This document shows positions 40,186 through 48,675 of a stretch of 64,000 bases of DNA, piece after piece. The stretch comes from Virgisporangium aliadipatigenens (GTDB lineage: Bacteria; Actinomycetota; Actinomycetes; Mycobacteriales; Micromonosporaceae), in assembly GCF_016863615.1 (NCBI RefSeq), contig NZ_BOPF01000018.1, positions 124,001 through 188,000 on the forward strand, in the 5' to 3' direction. The stretch's first letter is position 1; the number at the start of each line of letters is the position of its first letter. The position numbers and the translations under genes were made by a program. The notes beneath the pieces are model-generated. The model was given only the letters and a program-made list of their open reading frames with translations. It did no database searches and had not been told where the DNA came from.

Positions 40186-41249
40186 CCGGCGCTCAGGCCG
40201 TTCTGGCTGCCCTTCTTGATCTTGCGATCGTCGCGCAGTTCCAGGAACGGCTCGTCCGTCGGGTCGTGGCCGGCGGCGATCGCGCGGCCGCGCTCGAGTT
40301 CGGCGTCGAGCTCGGCCCCGAGCAGGATGGCGATGTTGCTGATCCACATCCAGACGAGGAACGCGATGACGCCGCCGAGCGTGCCGTAGGTCTTGTTGTA
40401 GTCGGCGAAGCCGGCGAGGTAGACCGCGAACGCGGCGGAGACCAGGATCCACACCAGCACGGCGAACAGGCCGCCCGGGCTCACCCAGCGGAAGCCGCCG
40501 GTGCGGGCGTTCGGCGACGCCCAGTACAGGACGGCGAACATCAGGCTCACCAGGATGACCAGGACCGGCCACTTGGCGATGTTCCAGGTGGTGACGACGA
40601 CCGAGCCGAGCCCGATCTTCTCGCCGACGACGCGGGCCAGATCGCCGGTCAGGACGACGATGGCGGCGGAGACGATGAGCATCACGCCGACGATCGCGGT
40701 GACCCCGACGCGGATCGGCAGGGTCTTCCAGATCGGGCGCCCCTCCGGAACGTCGTAGACGGCGTTCGACGCGCGCATGAACGCGGCGATGTACCCGGAG
40801 GCCGACCAGAAGGCCACGACGATACCGACGATCGCGGCGACGCCCGCCGTGCCCGGCTCCTTCACCTGGTTGAGCACGGTGTCGACCAGGCTCTGGAGCT
40901 GCCCGCTCGGGGCGATCTCCTTCGCGGCGTCCTGGACGGTCCGCTGGCCGTTGTCGCTCAACATGCCCAGGAGCGAGACGATGACCAGCAGGCCGGGGAA
41001 GATCGACAGGACACCGTAGTACGTGAGCGCGGCGGCCCAGTCGGAGATGTTGTCCGCCGAGAACTGCTTGAAGGTGCGCTTCAGCGCCGCGAACAGCCCC
41101 TTGCCCCGCAGCGCCGCCGGGCTGTCCGGACCCGCGTCGGGGCCGACGGTCGACCCCTCGACGGGTCGGTCGTCGCCGGTGCGGGTGGTGGCCGCGGCCT
41201 CCACGTCGACGTCGCGCCGGTCGTTGCCACTCCTGCGGCCGAGGGCCAT
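40182..41249 (-). CDS. YihY/UPF0761 family inner membrane protein
   Basis: 355 residues. A hydrophilic N-terminus (~55 residues), then six membrane helices beginning DWAAALTYYGVLSIFPGLLV, followed by GVAAIVGIVVAFWSASGYIA, IVGVMLIVSAAIVVLTGDLA, PVLVILVSLMFAVLYWASPN, GGLFAVLVWILVSAAFAVYL and GGVIAFLVWMWISNIAILLG. The 'NAVYDVPEGRPIWKTLPIR' loop and 'YNKTYGTLGGVIAFLVWMW' are family signatures. Function unsettled; annotated at times as RNase BN in error. GGAGGAG precedes the ATG. A second family member is at 6069. Confidence 0.93.
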   Translation of the reverse strand: MALGRRSGNDRRDVDVEAAATTRTGDDRPVEGSTVGPDAGPDSPAALRGKGLFAALKRTFKQFSADNISDWAAALTYYGVLSIFPGLLVIVSLLGMLSDNGQRTVQDAAKEIAPSGQLQSLVDTVLNQVKEPGTAGVAAIVGIVVAFWSASGYIAAFMRASNAVYDVPEGRPIWKTLPIRVGVTAIVGVMLIVSAAIVVLTGDLARVVGEKIGLGSVVVTTWNIAKWPVLVILVSLMFAVLYWASPNARTGGFRWVSPGGLFAVLVWILVSAAFAVYLAGFADYNKTYGTLGGVIAFLVWMWISNIAILLGAELDAELERGRAIAAGHDPTDEPFLELRDDRKIKKGSQNGLSAG

Positions 41250-41471
41250 GTCGCATCTCCTCCGTGCTCAGCGGCCTCCTGGGGGACGGGCCGCTGTCGT
41301 TCCTTCTGCCGGGCGGTGTACCCCGGGGCGCTCCATTGATGCCGGGCACTGGTGTCGGGATCGGCTCCGGCGCGCGGACCGGCCGACGGCCGAAATTGTC
41401 CGGGGCGTCGGAGTGGGCGGGCGCGCCCTGGGTAGCGGTGGCCCCGGCCGCACGAGTGCGCGGGAGGTGGG

Positions 41472-42422
41472 GTGGCCGGACATCGGAGGTTCGGGGACGC
41501 CGTGGTGCTGGTCACCGGGGCGTCCAGCGGGGTCGGCCGGGCGACGGCGCTGGCGTTCGCCGCCGAGGGGGCCGCTGTGGTGCTCGCCGCGCGCGGTGCG
41601 CAGGCGCTCGCCGAGGTGGCCGGGCTGTGCCGGGAGCGGGGCGCGCAGGCCCTGGTCGTGCCGACCGACATCGCCGATCCGGCGGCGGTCGAACGCCTGG
41701 CGCGGCTGGCGGTGGAGCGGTTCGGGCGGATCGACGTGTGGGTCGAGGCGGCGGCCGTCGGCATCGTCGGACCGCTGGGCTCGGAGTCGGTAGCGGAGTT
41801 GCGCCGGCTGGTGGAGACCAACGTGTTCGGCTCCGCGCTGTGCGCACGGGCCGCGCTGGCCACGTTCCGCGCGCAGGACCGGGGGGTGCTCGTGCTCGTC
41901 GGATCGCTGCTGTCGCTGTTCCCGAACCCGCTGGTGCCGCTCTACTCGATGTCCAAGTTCGCGATCCGGGGGCTGGCGCTGAACCTCCGGCAGGCGGTCG
42001 CGGGCCATCCCCGAATCGGGGTGTGCCTCGTGCTGCCCGGGCCGGTCGACACGCCGTTCTTCGCCCGGGCCGCGAACCACTCCGGCCGCCGGCTGCGGGC
42101 CATCCCGCCGGCGTACGCCCCGGAACGGATCGCCGCCACGATCCTCGCGTGCGCCCGCCGCCCGCGCCGGCAGGCGACCACCGGCGTGGTCTCGCACGTG
42201 GCCCTGTTCGCCCACCGGGTGGCGCCGCGGGTCACCGAGTCGCTCGTGGCGCGGTGGAGCGCCACGTTCGTGACCGGGGCCGCAGCGGCCGCGTCCGGGC
42301 CGGGGTCGCTGTTCGATCCGCCGCCGACCGGGGCGGTGCACGGTGGACACCGCCGTGGACGGCTCCGCCGCCGGCTGGGCGGCTGGCTCGGCAGCGTGCG
42401 CGTGGCGACGTTCCGCCGATGA
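41472..42422 (+). CDS. SDR oxidoreductase with C-terminal extension
   Basis: 316 residues. Cofactor loop VTGASSGVGRATAL (15-22), GSLLSLFPNPLVPLYSMSKF with catalytic Ser, Tyr and Lys. The structural NNAG motif is replaced by EAAAVG, and residues 240-316 form an Arg/Gly-rich tail beyond the usual 250-residue fold. Similar proteins (with a C-terminal hydrophobic or amphipathic region) are common in actinobacteria and act on unknown alcohols or ketones. GTG start with GGGAGG upstream. The gap 41250-41471 to the YihY gene shows nothing I can name. Confidence 0.88.
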   Translation: MAGHRRFGDAVVLVTGASSGVGRATALAFAAEGAAVVLAARGAQALAEVAGLCRERGAQALVVPTDIADPAAVERLARLAVERFGRIDVWVEAAAVGIVGPLGSESVAELRRLVETNVFGSALCARAALATFRAQDRGVLVLVGSLLSLFPNPLVPLYSMSKFAIRGLALNLRQAVAGHPRIGVCLVLPGPVDTPFFARAANHSGRRLRAIPPAYAPERIAATILACARRPRRQATTGVVSHVALFAHRVAPRVTESLVARWSATFVTGAAAAASGPGSLFDPPPTGAVHGGHRRGRLRRRLGGWLGSVRVATFRR

Positions 42423-42547
42423 ATCCGGCAGCGCTCGCGCGGCGGTCCGGCCGGTGTTTGTCGGGCTCCGGCCCGGGTAGCCCGGCGCAGGCCTCGGACC
42501 CGAACGGGTCGGGGCGCCCGCGACGACGAGGTCTCAGGAGGCCCGTG

Positions 42548-43696
42548 ATGCAAGCGATGACCTACCGAGGGCCCTACCGGATCGCTGTGCGGGAGAAGGA
42601 CCGCCCGACGATCGAGCACCCGAACGACGCGATCGTGCGGGTCACCCGCGCCGCGATCTGCGGCTCCGACCTGCACCTCTACCACGGCATGATGCCGGAC
42701 ACCCGGGTCGGCATGACCTTCGGGCACGAGTTCATCGGCGTGGTCGACGAGGTGGGCGACTCGGTGCGCCACATCGCACCGGGCGACCGGGTGATGGTTC
42801 CCTTCAACATCTTCTGCGGGTCGTGCTACTTCTGCGCCCGAGGGTTGTACGCCAACTGCCACAACGTCAATCCCAACGCGACCGCCGTCGGCGGCATCTA
42901 CGGCTACTCGCACACGTGCGGCGGCTACGACGGCGGCCAGGCGGAGTTCGTGCGGGTGCCGTTCGCCGATGTGGGGCCGAGCGTCATCCCCGAGTGGATG
43001 GAGGACGACGACGCGGTCCTGCTGACCGACGCCCTCGCGACCGGCTACTTCGGCGCCCAACTCGGCGACATCGTCGAGGGCGACGTCGTGGTGGTGTTCG
43101 GCGCCGGGCCGGTGGGCCTGTTCGCGGCGAAGTCCGCGTGGCTCATGGGCGCCGGCCGGGTCATCGTCATCGACCATCTGCAGTACCGGCTGGACAAGGC
43201 GGCGAGCTTCGCGCAGGCGGAGACCTACAACTTCGTCGAGTACGACGACATCGTCGTGCACCTGAAGCGGCTCACCGATCATCTCGGGGCCGACGTCGTC
43301 ATCGACGCGGTCGGCGCGGAGGCCGACGGGAACTTCCTCCAGCACGTCACCGCCGCCAAGCTCAAGCTGCAGGGCGGCTCCCCGATCGCGCTCAACTGGG
43401 CCATCGACTCGGTGCGCAAGGGCGGCACCGTCTCGGTGGTGGGCGCCTACGGGCCGATGTTCAGCGCCGTCAAGTTCGGCGACGCGATGAACAAGGGGCT
43501 GACCCTGCGGATGAACCAGTGCCCGGTGAAACGACAGTGGCCGCGCCTGTTCGAGCACGTGCGCAACGGTTACCTCAAGCCCAGCGAGATCGTGACGCAC
43601 CGGATCCCGTTGGAGCACATCGCCGAGGGCTACCACATCTTCTCCGCCAATCTCGACGACTGCATCAAGCCGCTCATCGTGCCGAACGCCGCCTGA
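42548..43696 (+). CDS. Zinc-dependent alcohol dehydrogenase (formaldehyde dehydrogenase-like)
   Basis: 382 residues, medium-chain dehydrogenase family. Catalytic zinc ligands Cys38 (AAICGSDLHLYHG) and His60-Glu61 (FGHEFIGVVDEVG); structural zinc cysteines Cys90, Cys93, Cys96 and Cys104. NAD-binding loop FGAGPVGLFAAKSAW with the dipole-capping ID in RVIVIDHLQYRL. The sequence is closest in style to glutathione-independent formaldehyde dehydrogenase/threonine-dehydrogenase-like proteins (COG1063). AGGAGG lies six bases before ATG 42548. The following gene encodes its usual conserved partner of unknown function. Confidence 0.93.
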   Translation: MQAMTYRGPYRIAVREKDRPTIEHPNDAIVRVTRAAICGSDLHLYHGMMPDTRVGMTFGHEFIGVVDEVGDSVRHIAPGDRVMVPFNIFCGSCYFCARGLYANCHNVNPNATAVGGIYGYSHTCGGYDGGQAEFVRVPFADVGPSVIPEWMEDDDAVLLTDALATGYFGAQLGDIVEGDVVVVFGAGPVGLFAAKSAWLMGAGRVIVIDHLQYRLDKAASFAQAETYNFVEYDDIVVHLKRLTDHLGADVVIDAVGAEADGNFLQHVTAAKLKLQGGSPIALNWAIDSVRKGGTVSVVGAYGPMFSAVKFGDAMNKGLTLRMNQCPVKRQWPRLFEHVRNGYLKPSEIVTHRIPLEHIAEGYHIFSANLDDCIKPLIVPNAA

Positions 43697-43714
43697 CCGG
43701 ATCGGAGACCCGCC

Positions 43715-44290
43715 ATGCCGTACACCGCCGACAAGCCGAAATTGGCCGAGTCCAGCGCCGCGCTGCGCGCGCGGATCCCCGGCTGGGGCGTCGACCTGGA
43801 TCCGAAGGACCGGCCGTCCGTGCCCCGTGAGCAGTTCGACCCCGGCCTCAACGGCGCCGCATGGGACTTCCCCGAGCGGCAGCCCGAGCGCTGGCCGCGG
43901 GAACGCTCGATCGAGCACAAGTTCCTCACGCCGGTCTTCGGCACGTCCACTCCGCCCAAGGGACTGTCCGGGGTGATGCGCCGGTTCGCCTACGCGCGCT
44001 ACAGCGAGGGCCGGGCCGCGCACTGGCTGCTCCTGTTGGCCGCCGACCGGGTCGACGCCGTCGAGAGCACGCTGCGCTCGTTCGTCAGCACCCGGCCGGA
44101 CGATCCGATCACGCAGACCGGTGTGCTCAGCGAGTTCACCCACCACGGCTTCGCGTCGCGGGTGGGGCGCCGGCGCACCGACCTCGTGCACCAGCCGCTC
44201 GACCTGATCATCGTGGCGGCGCCGTGGGTGGCGGCCGCCGGCCTCACGTACGCCGCCGTCAAGCGGGTGGCGGGTCGCCGCCGGGCGTGA
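43715..44290 (+). CDS. Conserved protein of unknown function paired with zinc alcohol dehydrogenase
   Basis: 191 residues. No enzyme motif is visible. Conserved-looking segments are RARIPGWGVDLDPKDRPSVP, WDFPERQPERWPRERSIEHK, FLTPVFGTSTPPKGLSG and HWLLLLAADRVDAVEST, with a C-terminal hydrophobic helix LIIVAAPWVAAAGLTYAAVK followed by RVAGRRRA. I recall similar proteins lying beside formaldehyde/alcohol dehydrogenase genes in actinobacteria and proteobacteria, which suggests a linked role, perhaps membrane association. 18 bases separate it from the dehydrogenase, with CGGAGA as ribosome site. Confidence 0.78.
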   Translation: MPYTADKPKLAESSAALRARIPGWGVDLDPKDRPSVPREQFDPGLNGAAWDFPERQPERWPRERSIEHKFLTPVFGTSTPPKGLSGVMRRFAYARYSEGRAAHWLLLLAADRVDAVESTLRSFVSTRPDDPITQTGVLSEFTHHGFASRVGRRRTDLVHQPLDLIIVAAPWVAAAGLTYAAVKRVAGRRRA

Positions 44291-44345
44291 GCGCCCGCCG
44301 CACCCCGGCCGGACCGCCCGGCGGAACCTTCGCCCGGCAAGCCGG

Positions 44346-45170
44346 TCAGTCGCCGCCGCCGCCCCCGCATCCGCCCCCGCCCCCGTCGCTGCCTCCGTCG
44401 CCGCCCCCGTCGAGGTCGAAGTCGCGGCCGCGGCGGCCGTTCGACGGCGGCGGCGGGTGGTGCACGCCGAGCGCGTGGGCGAGTTCGACGTCGCCGTCCA
44501 GCAGGGCCGCGTCGCCGTGCAGGGCGACCGTCGTGCGCACCACCGTCGGGCCGCGGTGTGCCCAGCCCCGTTCCAGCGGGTAGCGCCGCCGGCCGCGGGT
44601 GAGCACGCTCCGGGCGAGGAACGGCCGCTCGCCCACCTTGATGAAGATCATCGCCAGGCCCACGAAGAAGACGAAGGTGCCGACCAGCACCCCGCCGATG
44701 CCGCCGACGACGCTCACGATGCGGGCCGCCCGGCGCCGGCGCGGCGACAGCAGGAGGTGCTCGCGGCGCAGTTCCTCGATGTGCGGGATCATCGCGGCGA
44801 TCACGGCGGGGTCCTGGGACAGCAGCACGGGTCGCACGCCGACGGACAGGGCGTGCAGGACGGCGACCTCCACCGGTTCGGCGTAGGGCTGCGGTGCGCT
44901 CGCGTGCAGGATGTGGCCGGGGAGCACGGCGATGCCGCCCTGCGCGCGCAGTCCGGCCAGCGCGGCCCGGGTCACCCGTTCGGCGCCGCCGGCGAGGTAC
45001 GCCCAGGCGAACGCCGACAGTCGGGGATGCCGCAGCCGGGGCCGCCCGAGCTGCAGCAGCAGCCTGCCGAGGAGGCCGGCGGCGGCCAGGGCCAGCAGGC
45101 CGGGCACGCCGAGCCAGGAGTTCTCGTCGAAGATCGACCAGTCTTCCGCGGCGACGATGGATCCGGTCAT
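44346..45170 (-). CDS. TIGR04222 domain membrane protein with Gly-rich tail
   Basis: 274 residues. One N-terminal helix (VPGLLALAAAGLLGRLLLQL), a cytosolic region with FAWAYLAGGAERVTRAALAG, AVLHALSVGVRPVLLS, a second helix (VVGGIGGVLVGTFVFFVGLA) and a long basic stretch. It ends in low-complexity glycine with one cysteine, GGGGGCGGGGGD, a hallmark of TIGR04222 proteins, whose function is unknown. The start MTGSIVAAED has AGGGGGC upstream. Divergent from the ABC/two-component cluster. Confidence 0.85.
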   Translation of the reverse strand: MTGSIVAAEDWSIFDENSWLGVPGLLALAAAGLLGRLLLQLGRPRLRHPRLSAFAWAYLAGGAERVTRAALAGLRAQGGIAVLPGHILHASAPQPYAEPVEVAVLHALSVGVRPVLLSQDPAVIAAMIPHIEELRREHLLLSPRRRRAARIVSVVGGIGGVLVGTFVFFVGLAMIFIKVGERPFLARSVLTRGRRRYPLERGWAHRGPTVVRTTVALHGDAALLDGDVELAHALGVHHPPPPSNGRRGRDFDLDGGGDGGSDGGGGGCGGGGGD

Positions 45171-45289
45171 GGGGCGCCCCCTACGGGCATCGATGACGGG
45201 CCGACCCATCGTGGGGCACCGGTGCAAGGGCTGACGATCGGCCGGGCGTTCTGGTAGATCGGCAGATCCGGGCCGGGCCGTCGGACTCG

Positions 45290-45295
45290 TAGTGT
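45290..45295 (+). promoter_or_regulatory. Leaderless -10 box (TAGTGT) for the ABC exporter operon
   Basis: TAGTGT ends 8 bases before ATG 45304; no ribosome site. It probably drives 45304-49320. Confidence 0.5.
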
Positions 45296-45303
45296 CGCGC
45301 GGC

Positions 45304-46188
45304 ATGTTGGAGTTCCACCGGGTCAGCAAGACCTATCGAGACGTCCGGGCGCTGCGGGACGTGAGCCTGGAGGTGGCGCCCGGGACCGTGGTCGGCATGG
45401 TCGGCCACAACGGCGCCGGCAAGAGCACCCTCATGCGGATGGCGGTCGGCCTGGTCCGGCCCGACACGGGCCGCGTCCACCTCGCGGGTGTTCCGGTCGA
45501 ACGGCTCGGCCGGCTCGGCGGCCTCGTCGCGGCCTCGCTCGACGCCGCCACCCTGCCGGCGCAGTGGAGCGCGCACACGGCCGTCACGGTCGCCGCCGGC
45601 CTCTCCGGCCTGCCCGTGGCCCGCGCCCGCGAGGTGCTGGAACTGTTCGGCCTCACCGCCGCCGCGCACAAGCGGGTCGGGGCGTTCTCGATGGGGATGC
45701 GGCAGCGGCTCGCCATCGCCCTCGCGCTCATCGGCCGGCCGAAGGTGCTGATCCTCGACGAGCCCACCAACGCGCTCGACCCCGACATCGCCCACGAACT
45801 GCGCACCTGGATCGCCGCGCACGCCGAGGCGGGCAACGCCGTCCTGATCTCCAGCCACAACCTGCCGGAGATCGAACAGGTCGCGGACCGGATCGTGGTG
45901 CTGCACCAGGGCGTCGTCGTGCGCGACGAACCGACGCGGGCGCTGCTGGCGGGCGGCACGGTGCTGATCCGGGTGGACCGCCCCGACGTGCTGGTCGAGC
46001 AGCTGTGGCACCGGGGGAGCAAGGCCGAGCACCTGGCCGACGGCACGCTGCGGGTCACCGCCGCGACGACCGACGAGGTGGGCGAACTGGCGGCCGCCGG
46101 CGGCCTGGTCGTTCGCGAACTGGTCGGCGAACGGCAGCGGCTCACCGACGCCTACCGGCGGCTCACGGCGGACGGGAACTCCCGATGA
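45304..46188 (+). CDS. ABC transporter ATP-binding protein (ABC-2 type exporter)
   Basis: 294 residues. Walker A GHNGAGKST (first variant position His, as in several drug/antibiotic exporters), signature FSMGMRQRLAIALALIG, Walker B KVLILDEPTNALDPD and H-loop VLISSHNLPEIEQVADR are intact. The C-terminal 80 residues are a regulatory extension common in NatA/BcrA-type ATPases. It energises the permease encoded next, with which it overlaps by 4 bases (ATGA). A GTG at 45292 is an alternative start. Confidence 0.93.
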   Translation: MLEFHRVSKTYRDVRALRDVSLEVAPGTVVGMVGHNGAGKSTLMRMAVGLVRPDTGRVHLAGVPVERLGRLGGLVAASLDAATLPAQWSAHTAVTVAAGLSGLPVARAREVLELFGLTAAAHKRVGAFSMGMRQRLAIALALIGRPKVLILDEPTNALDPDIAHELRTWIAAHAEAGNAVLISSHNLPEIEQVADRIVVLHQGVVVRDEPTRALLAGGTVLIRVDRPDVLVEQLWHRGSKAEHLADGTLRVTAATTDEVGELAAAGGLVVRELVGERQRLTDAYRRLTADGNSR

Positions 46189-46934
46189 CGGCCCCGGCCG
46201 CGCCATGGCTGCGCCCCGTGCCGTTCACCCGGCTGGCGGGCGTGCAGCTGCGGATCTGGCGCGCGCACCGGTTCGTGGCGGTGGCCGCGGTGCTGTCGGT
46301 CGCCGCGGGCGCCGGTGCCGCCGCGCTCGGCGTGGGCCTGCCCGGCGGGCGGCTCACCGGCGGGGTGGTCGCCGAGCGGTTCGCGCTGGCGGAGGCGCTG
46401 TACGGGCTGTTCTGGCCGGTGATCGGCGCGGTCGGGGCGGCATCGGCGTTCACCGGCGGGTGGGCCGTGCTCGTGCTGGGCGTCGCGCCCCGGCGGGGGC
46501 GCTGGCTGCTGGCCGCGTCGGCGACGTTCCTGCTGGTGGCGGCCGTGGCGACGGCGGCGTTCGTGGCGCTGGGCTGGCTCGCCGTGGTGCTCGCCGGGGC
46601 GGGGGCCGACGCGGCGGGGGCCGTGCCGCGGCGGTTCCTGCCGGTGCTGGGCGTGACGCTGCTGCGCGCGGCGGCCGGGTTCCTGCTGGGGGCGGCGCTG
46701 CGCAACGTGGCCGTGGCCCTGGTCCTGCTCTACGTGGTGCGGTGGGCGCTGCCGTTGCTGGTCGTCCGATCGGTCGACATCGGGGTCTGGCTGGACCTGG
46801 ACACCGCGACCGCCGCGCTGGCCACCGGCGACGCCGGCCGGCACCACGGGCTGCCGGTGGTGACGGCGTTGCTGCTGTGGATCGTGGTACCGGCGGCGAC
46901 GGCCTGGGCGCGGTTACGGTCGTCAGCACAGTGA
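46185..46934 (+). CDS. ABC transporter permease (ABC-2 type)
   Basis: 249 residues with six predicted helices: RFVAVAAVLSVAAGAGAAAL, ALYGLFWPVIGAVGAASAF, WLLAASATFLLVAAVATAAF, VALGWLAVVLAGAGA, VTLLRAAAGFLLGAALRNVA and VVTALLLWIVVPAATAWARL. This is the membrane partner of the upstream ATPase. The next genes code a kinase and response regulator, an arrangement common for bacitracin/antibiotic-efflux ABC exporters whose transport state is sensed by the kinase. Confidence 0.85.
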   Translation: MTAPAAPWLRPVPFTRLAGVQLRIWRAHRFVAVAAVLSVAAGAGAAALGVGLPGGRLTGGVVAERFALAEALYGLFWPVIGAVGAASAFTGGWAVLVLGVAPRRGRWLLAASATFLLVAAVATAAFVALGWLAVVLAGAGADAAGAVPRRFLPVLGVTLLRAAAGFLLGAALRNVAVALVLLYVVRWALPLLVVRSVDIGVWLDLDTATAALATGDAGRHHGLPVVTALLLWIVVPAATAWARLRSSAQ

Positions 46935-46965
46935 GCACCCGTTCCGGCCCCGCGGAGGCGTCGTG

Positions 46966-48642
46966 ATGCAGCGTCCGATCACCGCCGCCGGTGTGGCGCG
47001 GGCGCTGCGGCTCGCCGAGCGGGGCCGGTGGGTGTCGGTGTGGCGGCTGGGCCTGCCGGCGACGGTGTTCGCGCTCAGCCTCCTCGACGTGCGCGCCCAC
47101 CCGTTCGACCCGGTGCTCGGGCTGGCCGTCGCCGGGGCGCTGCTGTGCCGGTTCCGCTGGCCGGGCGCCGCGCTCGTCGGGGGCGTGCTCGTCGCGGCGC
47201 TCGCCACCGTGGGCGACACCGCCGTGCCCGCGCTGCTCGGGCTGCCGTCGACGGTCTTCCTCTCCTACGCCGCCGGTAGACGGGTGAACGACCGGCGGCG
47301 GGCGCTCCTGGTCGCCGCCGCGGCCGTCGCGATCAGCACGGTGCGCGACGTGTTCCTCGGGCTGCGCCAGCCGGAGTGGACGGGCACGGTCGTCGTCGGC
47401 GGGGTGCTGTCGCTGGTGCTGATCCTGCTGCCGTTCGCCGTGGGTGTCATCGTCGGCGAACGCGCCCGCACCCTCGAGGCGCTGCACGAGCGCAACGCCC
47501 TCCTGGAACGCGCGAACCGCCTCGCCGACCAGCGCGCCCGCATGCAGGAACGGGCCCGCATCGCCGGCGAGATGCACGACCTGATCGGCCACCGGCTCAG
47601 CCTCATCACGTTGCACGCCGGCGCCCTCGAACTGCGCACCCGCGACCAGTCACCGGAGATCAGCAAGCAGGCCGACCTGCTGCGCACCACCTCCCGCACG
47701 GCCCTTTCGGAACTGCGCGCCGTCCTCGGGATCCTGCGCCTCGACGCCGGCGCACCCGACGACGGCACCGATCAGGTCGGCAGCCGGGCCGACATCGTGG
47801 GACTGGTCGCCGAGTCCCGCGCGGCCGGCCTGCCCGTCGACCTGTCGTGGCACGGCACCGACCTGACCGAGGCGGCCGTGCCGCTGCGCCGCGCGGTCCA
47901 CCGGATCGTGCGCGAGTCCCTGACGAACGTGCACCGCCACGCCCCCGCCGCACCGACGAAACTGTCGGTGGAAATCCGCTCCGGCCACGTTCACCTGGAG
48001 ATACGCAACGCCCGACGCGGCCCGGGCGCCCCGACCGCCGGCACCGGCCTCGGCCTGACCGGCCTGCGCGAACGGGCCCGGCTGGCCGGCGGCACCCTCA
48101 CCGCCGGGACCGACGGCGGCACCGGTGACTTCGTGGTCCGCGCGTCGCTGCCGCTGGATCCGGCCGTGGGTCGATCGGACCGGACGGATCTCTCTTTCGA
48201 CCACGACGACGTGGCGGACCGGCAGATGCCCGCGACCGGTGCCGCGGCGCAGGCTCGTAACTCCGACGGAACCTATCCGAGGAGTGCGCAAGCCATGTCG
48301 AAGACAGTCAAGACGTCGATGATCGTCATCGCGGTGCTGGTCCTGCTCGCCTGCGGCGGGATCGGCTACGGCATCTACTACATCGTCAACGTCATGGACG
48401 ATTCGATCACCGCCGAGACGTACCAGAAGGTGCAGGCCGGTGACAGCCGCGAGCACGTGCGCGACCTCATCAACGGCGACCAGGACCTGGCCCGGGAGTC
48501 GGTGAAGGGCACCGAGCCGGCCGCCCCGGAGGGCACCAGCTGCGACTACGCGCTGGCACGGTCGGCGGAGTCGGTCTACCGGTTCTGCTTCAAGGACGGC
48601 AGGCTCGTGCACAAGGACGAGATCCCGGTGCCGAAGAAGTAG
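46966..48642 (+). CDS. Sensor histidine kinase fused to a C-terminal membrane/BamE-like domain
   Basis: 558 residues. Residues 1-165 hold about five helices (VWRLGLPATVFALSLLDVRA and others), then a HisKA_3 with the phospho-accepting His in RIAGEMHDLIGHRLSLITLH, HATPase N box VRESLTNVHRHAP and G box GTGLGLTGLRERA. After residue 430, where NarL-type kinases end, the frame continues without a stop into SKTVKTSMIVIAVLVLLACG (a helix), then a ~75-residue outer domain with two cysteines (GTSCDYALARS and YRFCFKDGRLVHK) resembling small BamE/SmpA-like domains. An internal ATG at 48295 with AGGAG 10 bases upstream could start a separate protein. ATG 46966 has GGAGG 7 bases upstream. Confidence 0.88.
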   Translation: MQRPITAAGVARALRLAERGRWVSVWRLGLPATVFALSLLDVRAHPFDPVLGLAVAGALLCRFRWPGAALVGGVLVAALATVGDTAVPALLGLPSTVFLSYAAGRRVNDRRRALLVAAAAVAISTVRDVFLGLRQPEWTGTVVVGGVLSLVLILLPFAVGVIVGERARTLEALHERNALLERANRLADQRARMQERARIAGEMHDLIGHRLSLITLHAGALELRTRDQSPEISKQADLLRTTSRTALSELRAVLGILRLDAGAPDDGTDQVGSRADIVGLVAESRAAGLPVDLSWHGTDLTEAAVPLRRAVHRIVRESLTNVHRHAPAAPTKLSVEIRSGHVHLEIRNARRGPGAPTAGTGLGLTGLRERARLAGGTLTAGTDGGTGDFVVRASLPLDPAVGRSDRTDLSFDHDDVADRQMPATGAAAQARNSDGTYPRSAQAMSKTVKTSMIVIAVLVLLACGGIGYGIYYIVNVMDDSITAETYQKVQAGDSREHVRDLINGDQDLARESVKGTEPAAPEGTSCDYALARSAESVYRFCFKDGRLVHKDEIPVPKK

Positions 48643-48675
48643 CCTGGCTGATCACGTGAGCGAAGGGTGCGATCG

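Noticed and set aside
44400-44460. Low-complexity Pro/Ser-coding plus-strand stretch as a repeat protein.
   Set aside because: It is the complement of the glycine-rich tail of the TIGR04222 protein.
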